Below are positions 43,495-52,995 of a stretch of 64,000 nucleotides of DNA, one piece after another; position 1 is the first letter of the stretch; each line of letters starts with the position of its first letter. The DNA is taken from NCBI RefSeq assembly GCF_008704495.1, contig NZ_CP023699.1, positions 7,564,001 through 7,628,000 of the forward strand, given 5' to 3'. The DNA is from Streptomyces kanamyceticus. Lineage in GTDB: Bacteria; Actinomycetota; Actinomycetes; Streptomycetales; Streptomycetaceae. Below the pieces are notes generated by a model, which was given only the letters and a program-made list of their open reading frames with translations, had not been told where the DNA came from and searched no databases. The position numbers and the translations under genes are program-made.

Positions 43495-43517
43495 CGACCG
43501 CGGTTCGGGTGCGTCTG

Positions 43518-43539
43518 AAGGGGCGCGGGGAACTGCGCG
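43518..43539. repeat. Copy of the GGGGCGCGGGGAACTGCGCG element
   Basis: A 22-nt exact match to 36254-36275. The following ~25 nt (ACCGACCAGCCACGACG) extend the usual Streptomyces form of this element, as I recall it. It lies 24 nt after the methyltransferase stop. The rest of the gap to 43649 shows nothing else. Confidence 0.75.
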
Positions 43540-43649
43540 ACCGACCAGCCACGACGCACCCGCAGATGGAGAGGGCGTTCCCGTGGATCGCTGAGTCGGC
43601 TCGGGCGGGGCGTGGCCGGAGCGCTCCGCCGCGCGCGCACCGGCCCGGG

Positions 43650-44567
43650 TCAGCGCTCCGCGGCCTCGGGAGGCCTGCCTCCCGTCCGTTCCACCGCCCG
43701 CGCTCCCGCCCCGCACCCCTGCGCCGCCGCGTCGACGAGGCCCGCGCCGCCGAGCAGGGCGGCGAGGAGCGCGCCGGTGAACGCGTCGCCCGCCCCCGTG
43801 GAGTCCCGGGCCCGCGCGGGCACCGCGGGGATCCGGCCGCGCACCTCGCCGCCCCACGCCACCAGCGCCCCGTCCGTGCCCAACTTGACCACCACCGAGG
43901 GGAAACGGCGGCTCAGCATGCACGCCGCGGCCGCCGGATCGGGCAGTCCGGTCAACAGCTGCGCCTCCGCCCGGCTGGGCACCAGCGTCTCCACTCCCTC
44001 CACCGCCGCGAGGAACCGCGCCACGCCGAGACGCGCCAGGAACCCCGCCGACGCGGGATCCACGCTCACCGGCACCCCACGCGCGCGTGCCGACGCCAGC
44101 GCCTCGGCGGCCGCCGCACGGCTCGCCGCCGCGAAGAACAGGTAGCCGGACAGATGCAGCCGGGCGACGCCGTCGAGGAGCGAGGGCGACCAGTCGGCGG
44201 GGGAGATCCGCAACGAGGCACCGTTGTCCGAGAGGAACGTCCGCTCCGCCGCCGCGCCCGCGTCCACCAGGCAGATCACCGTGCCGGTCGGCTCCCGCGG
44301 ATCTATGACGAGCCGTGGTCGCACCCCCGCGCGCGTGAGCGCCGCCTCGTGCCACGCCGCGGAGTCCGCGCCGACCCGCCCCAGCAGACGTACGTCCGGA
44401 CAGCCCCCGTACGCCGCCCAGCAGGCCACATTGGCCCCCGCGCCGCCCGGCACCGTACGGATGGCCGCCGCCGTGTCGGTCCCCGGCGCGAGCGGCGTCC
44501 GGTGCAGCGCGACGACGTCCGTGACGACGTCCCCGACCACCAGCAGGCCGCAGGGCCGCGCCGTCAC
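43650..44567 (-). CDS. PfkB-family carbohydrate kinase (pseudouridine kinase candidate)
   Basis: The 305-residue ribokinase-fold enzyme has the N-terminal VVGDVVTDVVALH, the GG motif PGGAGANVACW, and the C-terminal signature DSTGAGDAFTGALLA with the catalytic base Asp. The GTG overlaps the psuG stop by 4 nt (GTGA), so it is coupled to psuG. In other bacteria psuK phosphorylates pseudouridine and psuG splits the product; the coupling makes that the best assignment here, although PfkB subfamilies are hard to tell apart by eye. Confidence 0.88.
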   Translation of the reverse strand: MTARPCGLLVVGDVVTDVVALHRTPLAPGTDTAAAIRTVPGGAGANVACWAAYGGCPDVRLLGRVGADSAAWHEAALTRAGVRPRLVIDPREPTGTVICLVDAGAAAERTFLSDNGASLRISPADWSPSLLDGVARLHLSGYLFFAAASRAAAAEALASARARGVPVSVDPASAGFLARLGVARFLAAVEGVETLVPSRAEAQLLTGLPDPAAAACMLSRRFPSVVVKLGTDGALVAWGGEVRGRIPAVPARARDSTGAGDAFTGALLAALLGGAGLVDAAAQGCGAGARAVERTGGRPPEAAER

Positions 44568-45469
44568 CGCCCGGCCCAGGCCGTCGCGATCCGCGCCCCG
44601 AGCCGTACGTTGCCGCGCACCGCGGCGAGGTTGGCCTCCAGGGACGCCCCTTCGGTGCGCCGCACCAACTCGTCGAGCAGGAACGGGGTGATGGCCTGCC
44701 CCGTGATGCCCCGCTCCTCGCACGCCGCCAGTGCCTCGGCGAGCACGCGCGCGTGGAGCACGGGATCGAGCTGCTCGTCCCGTGGCACCGGATTCGCCAC
44801 GATCAGCGCCGCGTCGGGCCCGTCGAGCGCGTCCTGGGCGCGCATCACCTCCGCGATCTCACCGGGCGCGCGCAGCGTCCAGTCCACCGGGTGCCCGGAG
44901 TCGGCGAGGTAGAAGCCGGGGAAGCGGTCGGTCCCGTACCCCGCGACCGCGACGCCGAGGGTCTCCAGGCGCTCCAGCGTCGCCGGTACGTCCAGGATCG
45001 ACTTCACGCCCGCGCACACCACCGTGATCCGGGTACGGGCGAGCAGCCCCAGGTCGGCCGACTCGTCCTGGGTGACGGTCCACTCCCGGTGCACCCCGCC
45101 GAGCCCGCCCGTGGCGAACACCCGCAGTCCCGCGCGGGCGGCGAGCAGCGCCGTGGCCGACACCGTCGTCGCCCCGCTCGCGCCCGTGGCGACGGCGAGC
45201 GGCAGGTCGCGGTGGCCCAGCTTGCGGATGCCGTCCTCGTTCGCGACCCGCTCCAACTGCTCCTTGTCCAGGCCGACATGGGGGCGCCCGTCGAGGACGG
45301 CGATCGTCGCGGGGACGGCGCCCTCCTCGCGTACGACCGCTTCGAGTTCCTTCGCCACCTGGAGGTTGCGCGGCCGCGGCAGGCCGTGCGCGATGATCGT
45401 GGACTCCAGGGCCACCACGGGCTGCCGCTCCGCGACCGCCGTCTGCACCTCGTCGGACACCACCAGCAC
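44564..45469 (-). CDS. psuG: Pseudouridine-5'-phosphate glycosidase
   Basis: The 301-residue enzyme cleaves the C-C glycosidic bond of pseudouridine 5'-phosphate to uracil and ribose 5-phosphate. Family markers are VALESTIIAHGLPRPRN (about residues 19-35), ATGASGATTVSATA, FATGGLGGVHRE and VVCAGVKSILDVPAT with the catalytic Lys (about residue 157). The start is GTG 45469. With the kinase downstream, the pair would degrade pseudouridine released from RNA. Confidence 0.95.
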   Translation of the reverse strand: MLVVSDEVQTAVAERQPVVALESTIIAHGLPRPRNLQVAKELEAVVREEGAVPATIAVLDGRPHVGLDKEQLERVANEDGIRKLGHRDLPLAVATGASGATTVSATALLAARAGLRVFATGGLGGVHREWTVTQDESADLGLLARTRITVVCAGVKSILDVPATLERLETLGVAVAGYGTDRFPGFYLADSGHPVDWTLRAPGEIAEVMRAQDALDGPDAALIVANPVPRDEQLDPVLHARVLAEALAACEERGITGQAITPFLLDELVRRTEGASLEANLAAVRGNVRLGARIATAWAGR

Positions 45470-45597
45470 GGGCCTGCCTCCTGCCTGTCGGGTCTCCCTC
45501 TCATCCCTGGCGGTCGGCGCGGCCCGTCAAACCCCGTTGACCGGACGTCCGGACCCGGCAGGGATTCGGGCGAAGGGCCCGGCTAGGGTGACCGGCC

Positions 45598-45963
45598 ATG
45601 ACCACGAATGATCAAGCTGTCGCGTCTTTCGCCGTGCACATTCCGGATGTCGACCTGGAGGCCGAGCCCCTGGACCCGGAGCAGATCGTCTCCGGCGACC
45701 CCGTGGTGACCGGCAAGGTGCTGTGGGAGTCGGCCGACGGCAAGCAGCTGCGCGGCATCTGGCAGATCACCCCCGGCGTGGTCACCGACACCGAGGCCAA
45801 CGAGCTCTTCGTGGTCGTCAGCGGCCGCGCCACCGTCGAGGTCGAGGGCGGCGCCACGCTGGAGATCGGTCCGGGCGACGCGGCGGTGCTCCGCGAGGGC
45901 GACCGCACGACCTGGACGGTCCACGAGACGCTGCGCAAGGCGTACCACATCACGCTGCCGTGA
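45598..45963 (+). CDS. Cupin domain protein
   Basis: The 121-residue protein is a single small beta-barrel of the cupin_3 type, with GIWQITPGVVTDTEANELFVV and the second motif GPGDAAVLREGDRTTWTV. The usual two-His-one-Glu metal set is reduced, as in this subfamily (no HxH seen). No enzymatic role is assignable. TAGGGT at 45584-45589 lies 8 nt before the ATG. The gene is divergent from psuG, which might imply shared regulation. Confidence 0.88.
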   Translation: MTTNDQAVASFAVHIPDVDLEAEPLDPEQIVSGDPVVTGKVLWESADGKQLRGIWQITPGVVTDTEANELFVVVSGRATVEVEGGATLEIGPGDAAVLREGDRTTWTVHETLRKAYHITLP

Positions 45964-45973
45964 CTGCCTGACG

Positions 45974-47239
45974 TCAGCTCGCGGGCCTGACCGCTCTGCG
46001 TACGGCGAGTCCGGCCATCGGCAGCAGTACGCAGGCGCCGACGAGGTTGAGCCAGCCGTAACTGGCCCGCGCGACGATCAGTCCCGCGAGCCCGCCGCCG
46101 ATGCCCGCCGAGGCGTTCATGGTCAGGTCGGACAGACCCTGCACGGCAGCCCTCGCGGGCCCCTCCACCGAGTCGGTGAGCAGCGCCGATCCGGCCACCA
46201 GGCCCGCGGACCAGCCGAGGCCGAGGACGAAGAGCCCGGCGGCGGTCTGGCCGTGGCTGGGCCCCGCGGTGCCCGCGAGCAGCGCGGCGCAGCTCAGCAG
46301 CCCGACCGCGAGGCCGATCACGGCGAGCCTGCCGAACCGGTCGGAGAGCCAGCCGAGGACCGGCGAGAACGCGTACATGCCCGCGATGTGCCCGCTGATG
46401 ACAAGGCCGACCAGTTGCAGACTCGCCCCGTGGTGGCCCAGGTCCACCGGGGTCATCACCATGATCGAGACCATCACCGTGTGCGACACGGTCACCGTCA
46501 CCAGCGCGAGCCGGGCCATCGGCGACCCGGCCACCGCGGCGACACCGGCCTTCAGCGAGCGGCTCCCCGCGGAGTGGTCCTCGTCCGGGGCCAGGGCGCG
46601 GGCGGTGAGCAGCGGGTCGGGGCGGAGCAGCACCGCCACCACGAGCGCGGCGACCGCGAAGATCCCGGCGGCGAAGAGGAAGGGGCCCGCCTTCTCGGGG
46701 ATGGCCGTGCCGGAGAAGGCGCGGCTGGTCGGCGCGGCGATGTTCGGGCCGAGCACCGAGCCGATGGTGGTGGCCCAGATGACGTGCGAGATGGCGCGGC
46801 CGCGCCGGTCGGGCTCGGCGAGGTCGGCCGCGGCGAACCTGGCCTGCAGATTGGCGGACGAGCCCGCCCCGAAGGCCGCCATGCCGAGCAGCAGCAGGGG
46901 GAAGCTCGCCACGACCGAGGCCAGCACGACGAGCCCCGCCCCCAGCGCGCCGACCAGATACGCGAGGACGAGGCCGGGCCTGCGTCCCCGTGACGTCATC
47001 AGCGCGGCCAGCGGCAGCGAGAGCAGGGCCGTGCCGGTGACGGACGCCGTCGGCGCGAGCCCGGACAGCGCCTCCGTCCCGCTCACCTCGGTCGCGAGGA
47101 CCGGGGCGAGCGCGATGCCGATCGGCACCCCGAGCCCGCCCAGGATCTGGCTGGCGATCAGCACCGCGTTCGTACGGCGGCGCAGGGCGGGGAGCGCCTC
47201 CGGCGCGGGTATGCCGGGGGCGTCGAGGGTCGAAGTCAC
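45974..47239 (-). CDS. MFS transporter
   Basis: The 421-residue protein has 12 membrane segments. Loop motif A is SRGRRPGLVLAYLVG after TM2 and GWLSDRFGRLAVIGL after TM8. The early GLGVPIGIALAPVLATEVSGTE and middle ANLQARFAAADLAEPDRRGRA are typical of drug- or metabolite-type efflux MFS of actinobacteria. The substrate is unknown. The start is GTG. It converges with the cupin gene with a 10-nt gap. Confidence 0.87.
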   Translation of the reverse strand: MTSTLDAPGIPAPEALPALRRRTNAVLIASQILGGLGVPIGIALAPVLATEVSGTEALSGLAPTASVTGTALLSLPLAALMTSRGRRPGLVLAYLVGALGAGLVVLASVVASFPLLLLGMAAFGAGSSANLQARFAAADLAEPDRRGRAISHVIWATTIGSVLGPNIAAPTSRAFSGTAIPEKAGPFLFAAGIFAVAALVVAVLLRPDPLLTARALAPDEDHSAGSRSLKAGVAAVAGSPMARLALVTVTVSHTVMVSIMVMTPVDLGHHGASLQLVGLVISGHIAGMYAFSPVLGWLSDRFGRLAVIGLAVGLLSCAALLAGTAGPSHGQTAAGLFVLGLGWSAGLVAGSALLTDSVEGPARAAVQGLSDLTMNASAGIGGGLAGLIVARASYGWLNLVGACVLLPMAGLAVRRAVRPAS

Positions 47240-47314
47240 CGACGCAGTGTGCCAGGGCGTTCGTACGGGCGAAACGTAGTTGTCACAGTCCGCCGGGACC
47301 GCGCGGCGGCCCGG

Positions 47315-47887
47315 TCAGAACAGCGGCTGCGGCAGCACGCCCTCCAGCGCGAGGAGCTGCCGCTTGGTCTCCAGACCGCCCCCGAAGCCGCCGATGCCCC
47401 CGTCGCTCTCCACCACGCGGTGGCACGGCACCACGACCGGCAGCGGGTTGGCGCCCATCGCGAGGCCCACGGCCTGCGCCGCGCGCGGCTGGCCGACGCG
47501 GTGGGCCAGGTCTCCGTAGCCCACCACCGTGCCGAACGGCACGGTGGTGGCCAGCTCGCGCAGCACCTGGCGGTTGAAGCCGGAGATCAGCGACCAGTCG
47601 AGCGGCAGGTCGAAGTCGCGCCGCTCGCCCGCGAAGTACGCCGCGAACTGGCGTATGGGCTCGGCGAGCAGCGGGGAGCCGGGCTCCTGGACCGGCTCGG
47701 CGCCGAGCCGGGAGCCGAGCCCCTCCAGGACCTTGTCGCGCACCGCGTCGGTGGCGTGGAACGCGACGGTGACGAGTCCTTCACCGGTCGCGGCGAGCAG
47801 CAGCGGGCCGATGTCGCTCTCGACGACGGCCCAGACGACCTGACGGCCGTCCTGCTTCCGCTCCTGCTCCTGCGCATGGGAGTACAT
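47315..47887 (-). CDS. ogt: Methylated-DNA--protein-cysteine methyltransferase
   Basis: This 190-residue suicide repair protein transfers methyl groups from O6-methylguanine to its own Cys. The active site is PCHRV with Cys155, preceded by VPFGTVVGYGDLA and RAAQAVGLAMGANPLPV, and followed by GGFGGGLETKRQLL. ATG 47887 is chosen over an in-frame TTG at 47917 because 47895-47917 is a RecA-NDp-type promoter whose -10 box ends 7 nt before this ATG. A leaderless, damage-induced transcript is therefore predicted. Confidence 0.95.
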   Translation of the reverse strand: MYSHAQEQERKQDGRQVVWAVVESDIGPLLLAATGEGLVTVAFHATDAVRDKVLEGLGSRLGAEPVQEPGSPLLAEPIRQFAAYFAGERRDFDLPLDWSLISGFNRQVLRELATTVPFGTVVGYGDLAHRVGQPRAAQAVGLAMGANPLPVVVPCHRVVESDGGIGGFGGGLETKRQLLALEGVLPQPLF

Positions 47888-47894
47888 GCCGACC

Positions 47895-47917
47895 ACCGTA
47901 CGACCGCCCACTGACAA
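47895..47917 (-). promoter_or_regulatory. RecA-NDp-type (PafBC) promoter of ogt
   Basis: On the minus strand the sequence reads TTGTCAGTG, 8 nt, TACGGT, matching the actinobacterial LexA-independent damage promoter TTGTCRGTG-N8-TANNNT exactly. The -10 box ends 7 nt before the ogt ATG. Confidence 0.85.
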
Positions 47918-47949
47918 CGCGGTGCGGCGGTCGTCGGCCCGGCCGCCCG

Positions 47950-48846
47950 TCAGCCCTCGCGCAGCGCCTTGCGGACGACGTCAGGGGTGTTGGTGATGAT
48001 CCCGTTCACCCCGAAGCCCGCCGCGCGCACCGCGCTCGGCGCGTCGTTGACCGTCCAGGTGAAGATCTCAAGGGGCTTGTCGTGCGGGCCCTTCTGCGCG
48101 TGGATCGCGTCTACGTAGTCGGCCGAGATGGAGGTGTGCGCCGAGTTGATCTGGTCGGCGAACTCCGCGTACGCGGGCAGCTCGGCGGCCGCGGGGGTGC
48201 CGAGGAAACCGGTCTTCACATCGGGCCGCAGCGCGTGCACGGTCTTCACACTGTCGGCGCTGAAGCTCTGGATGACCAGCTTGCTCTTCACGTGGTGCTT
48301 GTCGAGCCAGCCCGTGTCGCGCAGCACCCGCAGGCCCTGCTTCTCGATGCCCGGGTAGAGCTCGGGCTTCTTGAACTCGAAGACCAGGCTCTGGTGGTTG
48401 TGCGAGACCCGCCGCATGTACTGCTGCAGGGTCGGCACGCGCTGGCCCGCGTACTTCGGGCTGAACCAGCTGCCCGCGTCCAGCTGCCTGATCTCCGCGG
48501 CCGTGAAGTCACCGACCTTCCACGGGGCGCGGTCGGGGAAGACCTCCTCGACGTTCGTCGTCCGCTTCAGGGTGTCGTCGTGCATGATCACGAGCTCGCC
48601 GTCCTTGGTCCGCTGGACGTCGTTCTCGACCCAGCGGAACCCCATGTCACGGGCCTTGTCGATGGCCGCGAAGGTGTTCTCCGGCGCGTAGGCGGAGGCA
48701 CCCCGGTGGGCGACGACCAGCGGGCTGTCGTGGTGTGCGGCGCGGGACGCCGCGGGGGTCTGCGCCGTGGCGGTGGCGGTGGGGAGGACGAGTGAGCCGG
48801 CTCCGATGAGGGCGGCGGCGGTGGCAGCGGCAGCGCGTGCGTACAC
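47950..48846 (-). CDS. Secreted glycerophosphodiester phosphodiesterase
   Basis: The 298-residue exported enzyme hydrolyses glycerophosphodiesters to glycerol 3-phosphate and alcohols. A signal peptide (Ala-rich, ending in an ATATAQT-like region at about residue 30) precedes the TIM barrel. Catalytic motifs are AHRGASAYAPENT (His47, Glu56), ENDVQRTKDGELV and MHDDTLKRTTN with the second His, and the final VNGIITNTPDVV. GTG 48846 has GAGGAG about 7 nt upstream. Confidence 0.93.
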   Translation of the reverse strand: MYARAAAATAAALIGAGSLVLPTATATAQTPAASRAAHHDSPLVVAHRGASAYAPENTFAAIDKARDMGFRWVENDVQRTKDGELVIMHDDTLKRTTNVEEVFPDRAPWKVGDFTAAEIRQLDAGSWFSPKYAGQRVPTLQQYMRRVSHNHQSLVFEFKKPELYPGIEKQGLRVLRDTGWLDKHHVKSKLVIQSFSADSVKTVHALRPDVKTGFLGTPAAAELPAYAEFADQINSAHTSISADYVDAIHAQKGPHDKPLEIFTWTVNDAPSAVRAAGFGVNGIITNTPDVVRKALREG

Positions 48847-49122
48847 GGGTACTCCTCGCGTCGTGAGATCGCGGACCGGTCGAGAGTGACAGTCCGGGGT
48901 CAACGGGAGACAGGTGCAGGATGGCCACAGGTTGAACGGAGTCTCCAAAGACGGGGACCCCGCGCGCGGGGACTGCGATTCTTTGCCGGAAAATCGTTCG
49001 TAGGTTCCGGGGTGAGCTTTACTCTCTGCCTCAGCCGACGGCCTTTCAGATGGGCGTCGACAGGGGGGGCGAACGGGGCGTTCCGGAGAATTTGGGCATA
49101 ACAGGCGGAAGGGCAACCGCGC

Positions 49123-49995
49123 ATGCAGGGCACGGTCGACGGGTTCAGCTACGGAGTCGTCACACCGGTGGTGGCGTACCTCATGGCTTGTCTGGGAGGG
49201 GCGCTCGGCCTGCGCTGCACCACCAGATCGCTGCTCGTCGACCGCTCCTGGCGGCCCGGCTGGCTGGCGCTCGGCTCGGCCGCGATCGGGTCCGGGATCT
49301 GGACCATGCACTTCGTGGCCATGATGGGCTTCACCGTCGCGGAGGCCCCGATCCGCTACGACAAGGCGCTGACCTTCGCGAGCCTCGCCGTCGCCATCGT
49401 CATGGTCGGCATCGGCGTCTTCATCGTCGGCTACCGCGGCGCCACGGGCACGGCCCTGTTCACCGGCGGAACCATCACGGGGCTCGGTGTCGCCTCGATG
49501 CACTACCTCGGAATGGCCGGTATGCGTCTTCGCGGGACGCTGGAGTACAACACCCTGGTCGTCACCGCGTCCGTGGTGATCGCCGTGGTCGCCGCCACCG
49601 CGGCCCTCTGGGCGGCCGCACAGGTCAGGGGATTCCTGTGGAGTCTGGGCGCGAGCCTGGTGATGGGCCTGGCCGTGAGCGGCATGCACTACACCGGCAT
49701 GGCCGCCCTCAGCGTCCATCTGCACGGCTCGGGCGCCGTGCCCCCCGGTGACTCGCCCGCCGAGATCCTCGCGCCCATGATGATCGGCCCGCTCGCCTTC
49801 CTGCTCCTCGCGGGAGTCATCGTGATGTTCGACCCGCTCATGGTCCTCGGCGGCAGGCCCGAGGCCAAGGACACGGCGGCCAGGGCCCGCTCCGGGCCGT
49901 CCTACTCCGTCCCGCGCTCGGGCGACCGGCACGTCCCGCCGCGCCGGCGCGGATCCCGGCAGCGGCCCGGCTCCCGCACCCCGCAGAACTGGTGA
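49123..49995 (+). CDS. MHYT-domain membrane sensor protein
   Basis: The 290-residue protein is a seven-helix MHYT domain (residues about 8-235) with no fused output domain. The repeated metal-binding motif appears as MHFVAMM, MHYLGMAG and MHYTGMAA. MHYT proteins are thought to sense O2, CO or NO through copper or another metal; output here is unknown because only a basic, disordered C-terminal tail follows (RRRGSRQRPGSR). The 276 nt upstream contain a 14-bp palindrome CCCCGCGCGCGGGG at 48958-48971 and no gene. Confidence 0.92.
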   Translation: MQGTVDGFSYGVVTPVVAYLMACLGGALGLRCTTRSLLVDRSWRPGWLALGSAAIGSGIWTMHFVAMMGFTVAEAPIRYDKALTFASLAVAIVMVGIGVFIVGYRGATGTALFTGGTITGLGVASMHYLGMAGMRLRGTLEYNTLVVTASVVIAVVAATAALWAAAQVRGFLWSLGASLVMGLAVSGMHYTGMAALSVHLHGSGAVPPGDSPAEILAPMMIGPLAFLLLAGVIVMFDPLMVLGGRPEAKDTAARARSGPSYSVPRSGDRHVPPRRRGSRQRPGSRTPQNW

Positions 49996-50027
49996 CGGGC
50001 GGCCGCTGAGCGGCCGATCGGACCCGG

Positions 50028-50050
50028 TTGTCAGTGCGGGGTCGTACGGT
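50028..50050 (+). promoter_or_regulatory. RecA-NDp-type (PafBC) promoter of uvrB
   Basis: TTGTCAGTG, 8 nt, TACGGT matches the TTGTCRGTG-N8-TANNNT motif exactly. The -10 box ends 7 nt before the uvrB ATG at 50058, so transcription should begin at or next to the start codon. Confidence 0.85.
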
Positions 50051-50057
50051 GGTTTCC

Positions 50058-52196
50058 ATGCGGCCCGTATCGAAGATCGAACGCACGGTGGCACCTTTCG
50101 AGGTCGTCAGCCCGTACCAGCCAAGCGGCGACCAGCCGGCTGCCATCGCCGAGCTGGAGCGGCGCATCCGCGCAGGTGAGAAGGATGTCGTCCTGCTCGG
50201 CGCGACCGGCACCGGCAAGTCGGCCACCACCGCGTGGATGATCGAGAAGCTCCAGCGCCCCACGCTCGTGATGGCGCCGAACAAGACGCTGGCCGCCCAG
50301 CTGGCGAACGAGTTCCGCGAGCTCCTGCCGAACAACGCCGTGGAGTACTTCGTCTCGTACTACGACTACTACCAGCCCGAGGCGTACGTCCCGCAGTCGG
50401 ACACCTACATCGAGAAGGACTCCTCGATCAACGAGGAGGTGGAGCGCCTGCGCCACTCCGCGACGAACTCGCTGCTCACCCGCCGCGACGTGATCGTGGT
50501 CGCCTCCGTCTCCTGCATCTACGGCCTCGGCACCCCGCAGGAGTACGTGGACCGGATGGTCCCCCTCAAGGTCGGCGACGAGATCGACCGCGACCAGCTC
50601 CTGCGCCGCTTCGTGGACATCCAGTACACGCGCAACGACCTGGCGTTCACCCGAGGCACCTTCCGGGTCCGCGGCGACACCATCGAGATCTTCCCGGTCT
50701 ACGAGGAACTGGCCGTCCGCATCGAGATGTTCGGCGACGAGATCGAGGCGCTCTCCACGCTGCACCCGCTCACCGGCGAGGTCATCAGCGACGACGACCA
50801 CCTCTACGTCTTCCCCGCCTCGCACTACGTGGCGGGTCCCGAGCGCCTGGAGAAGGCGGTCAACGGCATCGAGAAGGAGCTGGCGGAGCGCCTCGCCGAG
50901 CTGGAGAAGCAGGGCAAGATGCTGGAGGCGCAGCGCCTGCGCATGCGCACCACGTACGACCTGGAGATGCTCCGCCAGATCGGCTCCTGCTCCGGCGTCG
51001 AGAACTACTCGATGCACTTCGACGACCGAGAGCCCGGCTCCGCCCCGAACACCCTCATCGACTACTTCCCCGAGGATTTCCTCCTGGTCCTCGACGAGTC
51101 GCACGTCACGGTCCCGCAGATCGGCGCGATGTACGAGGGCGACGCCTCCCGCAAGCGCACCCTCGTCGACCACGGCTTCCGGCTCCCCTCCGCGCTGGAC
51201 AACCGCCCCCTGAAGTGGGAGGAATTCCTCGGCCGCATCGACCAGACCGTCTACCTCTCGGCGACCCCGGGCAAGTACGAACTCTCGCGCGGCGACGGCT
51301 TCGTCGAGCAGATCATCCGCCCCACCGGACTCGTCGACCCCGAGGTCGTCGTCAAGCCCACCGAGGGGCAGATCGACGACCTGGTGCACGAGATCCGCCA
51401 GCGCACCGAGAAGGACGAGCGCGTCCTGGTCACCACGCTCACCAAGAAGATGGCCGAGGACCTCACCGACTACTTCCTCGAACTGGGCATCCAGGTCCGC
51501 TATCTGCACAGCGACGTCGACACGCTGCGCCGCGTCGAGCTCCTGCGCGAGCTGCGCGCCGGTGAGTACGACGTCCTCGTCGGCATCAACCTCCTGCGCG
51601 AGGGCCTCGACCTGCCCGAGGTCTCCCTGGTGGCGATCCTCGACGCCGACAAGGAGGGCTTCCTGCGCTCGGGGACCTCCCTGATCCAGACCATCGGCCG
51701 CGCGGCGCGCAACGTCTCGGGCCAGGTCCACATGTACGCGGACAAGATCACCCCAGCGATGGAGAAGGCCATCGACGAGACCAACCGGCGCCGGGAGAAG
51801 CAGATCGCGTACAACAAGGAGAAGGGCATCGACCCGCAGCCCCTCCGTAAGAAGATCAACGACATCGTGTCGGCGATCGCGCGCGAAGAGGTCGACACCG
51901 AAGAGCTCCTCGGCTCGGACTACCGCAAGCCGAAGGAGGGCAAGGCCGCCAAGGCCCCGGTGCCCGCGCTCGGCGGCAAGGCGGCCAAGTCCACCAAGGC
52001 CAAGGCGAAGAAGTCCGCGGAGGCCACGCCCACCGACCGCCCCGCGGCCGAACTGGCCGAGCAGATCGAGGAGATGGCCGAGCGCATGCGCGCGGCCGCC
52101 GCCGACCTGCAGTTCGAGATCGCCGCGCGACTGCGCGACGAGGTGTCGGAGATGAAGAAGGAACTGCGGCAGATGCGGGAGGCGGGCCAGGCGTAG
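50058..52196 (+). CDS. uvrB: Excinuclease ABC subunit B
   Basis: UvrB (712 residues) verifies the lesion and forms the pre-incision complex in nucleotide excision repair. The Walker A is GATGTGKS (residues 48-55). The DNA-clamping beta-hairpin has [31 protein letters not shown] carries motif II, and [15 protein letters not shown] motif VI. The UVR domain that meets UvrC closes the protein ([20 protein letters not shown]). A Lys/Ala linker ([19 protein letters not shown]) precedes it. ATG 50058 is fixed by the leaderless promoter. Confidence 0.98.
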   Translation: MRPVSKIERTVAPFEVVSPYQPSGDQPAAIAELERRIRAGEKDVVLLGATGTGKSATTAWMIEKLQRPTLVMAPNKTLAAQLANEFRELLPNNAVEYFVSYYDYYQPEAYVPQSDTYIEKDSSINEEVERLRHSATNSLLTRRDVIVVASVSCIYGLGTPQEYVDRMVPLKVGDEIDRDQLLRRFVDIQYTRNDLAFTRGTFRVRGDTIEIFPVYEELAVRIEMFGDEIEALSTLHPLTGEVISDDDHLYVFPASHYVAGPERLEKAVNGIEKELAERLAELEKQGKMLEAQRLRMRTTYDLEMLRQIGSCSGVENYSMHFDDREPGSAPNTLIDYFPEDFLLVLDESHVTVPQIGAMYEGDASRKRTLVDHGFRLPSALDNRPLKWEEFLGRIDQTVYLSATPGKYELSRGDGFVEQIIRPTGLVDPEVVVKPTEGQIDDLVHEIRQRTEKDERVLVTTLTKKMAEDLTDYFLELGIQVRYLHSDVDTLRRVELLRELRAGEYDVLVGINLLREGLDLPEVSLVAILDADKEGFLRSGTSLIQTIGRAARNVSGQVHMYADKITPAMEKAIDETNRRREKQIAYNKEKGIDPQPLRKKINDIVSAIAREEVDTEELLGSDYRKPKEGKAAKAPVPALGGKAAKSTKAKAKKSAEATPTDRPAAELAEQIEEMAERMRAAAADLQFEIAARLRDEVSEMKKELRQMREAGQA

Positions 52197-52353
52197 AAGC
52201 GCTGCTGGGGGACGGGTTTCGGCGTACTGGCCGGTCTGTTGCAAGACCGCCACAAAGTGCCGCCCGGAGTGCGGCCGTGCCGGGCCCACTGCATAGGGTG
52301 CTGGGCAACCGCAAGAGGCGGTTGCCCAGGCAGTTCGAAGAAGGGGACAGCGC

Positions 52354-52932
52354 GTGACGGTCAACATGACCAAGGGCCAGGCCATCAGCCTGCAGAAGGA
52401 CGACGGGGGCGCCCTGACCGCGGTGCGCATGGGCCTCGGCTGGCAGGCGGCCCCGCGCCGAGGCCTGTTCGGCACGCGTACGCGCGAGGTCGACCTGGAC
52501 GCTTCGGCGGTGCTTTTCGCCGACAAGCAGCCGCTGGACGTGGTGTTCTTCCGTCACCTGATCAGCGACGACGGCTCGGTGCGGCACACCGGTGACAATC
52601 TCGTGGGCGGTGTCGGCCAGGGCGGCGACGACGAGGCGATCCTCGTCGACCTGCAGCGGGTCCCCGTCCACATCGACCAGATCGTCTTCACGGTGAACTC
52701 GTTCACCGGCCAGACCTTCCAGGAGGTGCAGAACGCCTTCTGCCGTCTGGTCGACGAGACCAACGGCCAGGAGCTGGCCCGCTACACCCTCGACGGCGGC
52801 GGTCAGTACACCGCGCAGATCATGGCCAAGGTCCACCGCGCGGGCACGGGCTGGCAGATGACGGCCATCGGCAACCCCGCCAACGGCCGCACCTTCCAGG
52901 ACCTGATGCCGGCGATCCTGCCGCACCTGTAA
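52354..52932 (+). CDS. TerD family protein
   Basis: The 192-residue cytosolic protein is a single TerD (calcium-binding stress) domain. Seen: KGQAISLQKDDGG, the Asp-rich VDLDASAVLF, SDDGSVRHTGDNLVGGVG and GGDDEAILVDLQRVP, then FTVNSFTGQTFQEVQNAFCR. The Asp residues that bind Ca2+ are present. TerD proteins belong to the tellurite/stress 'Ter' network, of unclear mechanism. The start is GTG with GAAGGGGA upstream. A related fusion gene follows after 63 nt. Confidence 0.93.
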   Translation: MTVNMTKGQAISLQKDDGGALTAVRMGLGWQAAPRRGLFGTRTREVDLDASAVLFADKQPLDVVFFRHLISDDGSVRHTGDNLVGGVGQGGDDEAILVDLQRVPVHIDQIVFTVNSFTGQTFQEVQNAFCRLVDETNGQELARYTLDGGGQYTAQIMAKVHRAGTGWQMTAIGNPANGRTFQDLMPAILPHL

Positions 52933-52995
52933 GCGACGTCCGTACGCACCGAGGGAACGAGGGCTCGACGGGGGCCCACGAGGGGGACGAAGGCG

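Noticed and set aside
47888..47917. Longer ogt starting at TTG 47917
   Set aside because: These 30 nt are the promoter itself; the added residues are not part of the family.
50028..50057. Longer uvrB starting at TTG 50028
   Set aside because: The TTG is the -35 element of the RecA-NDp promoter.
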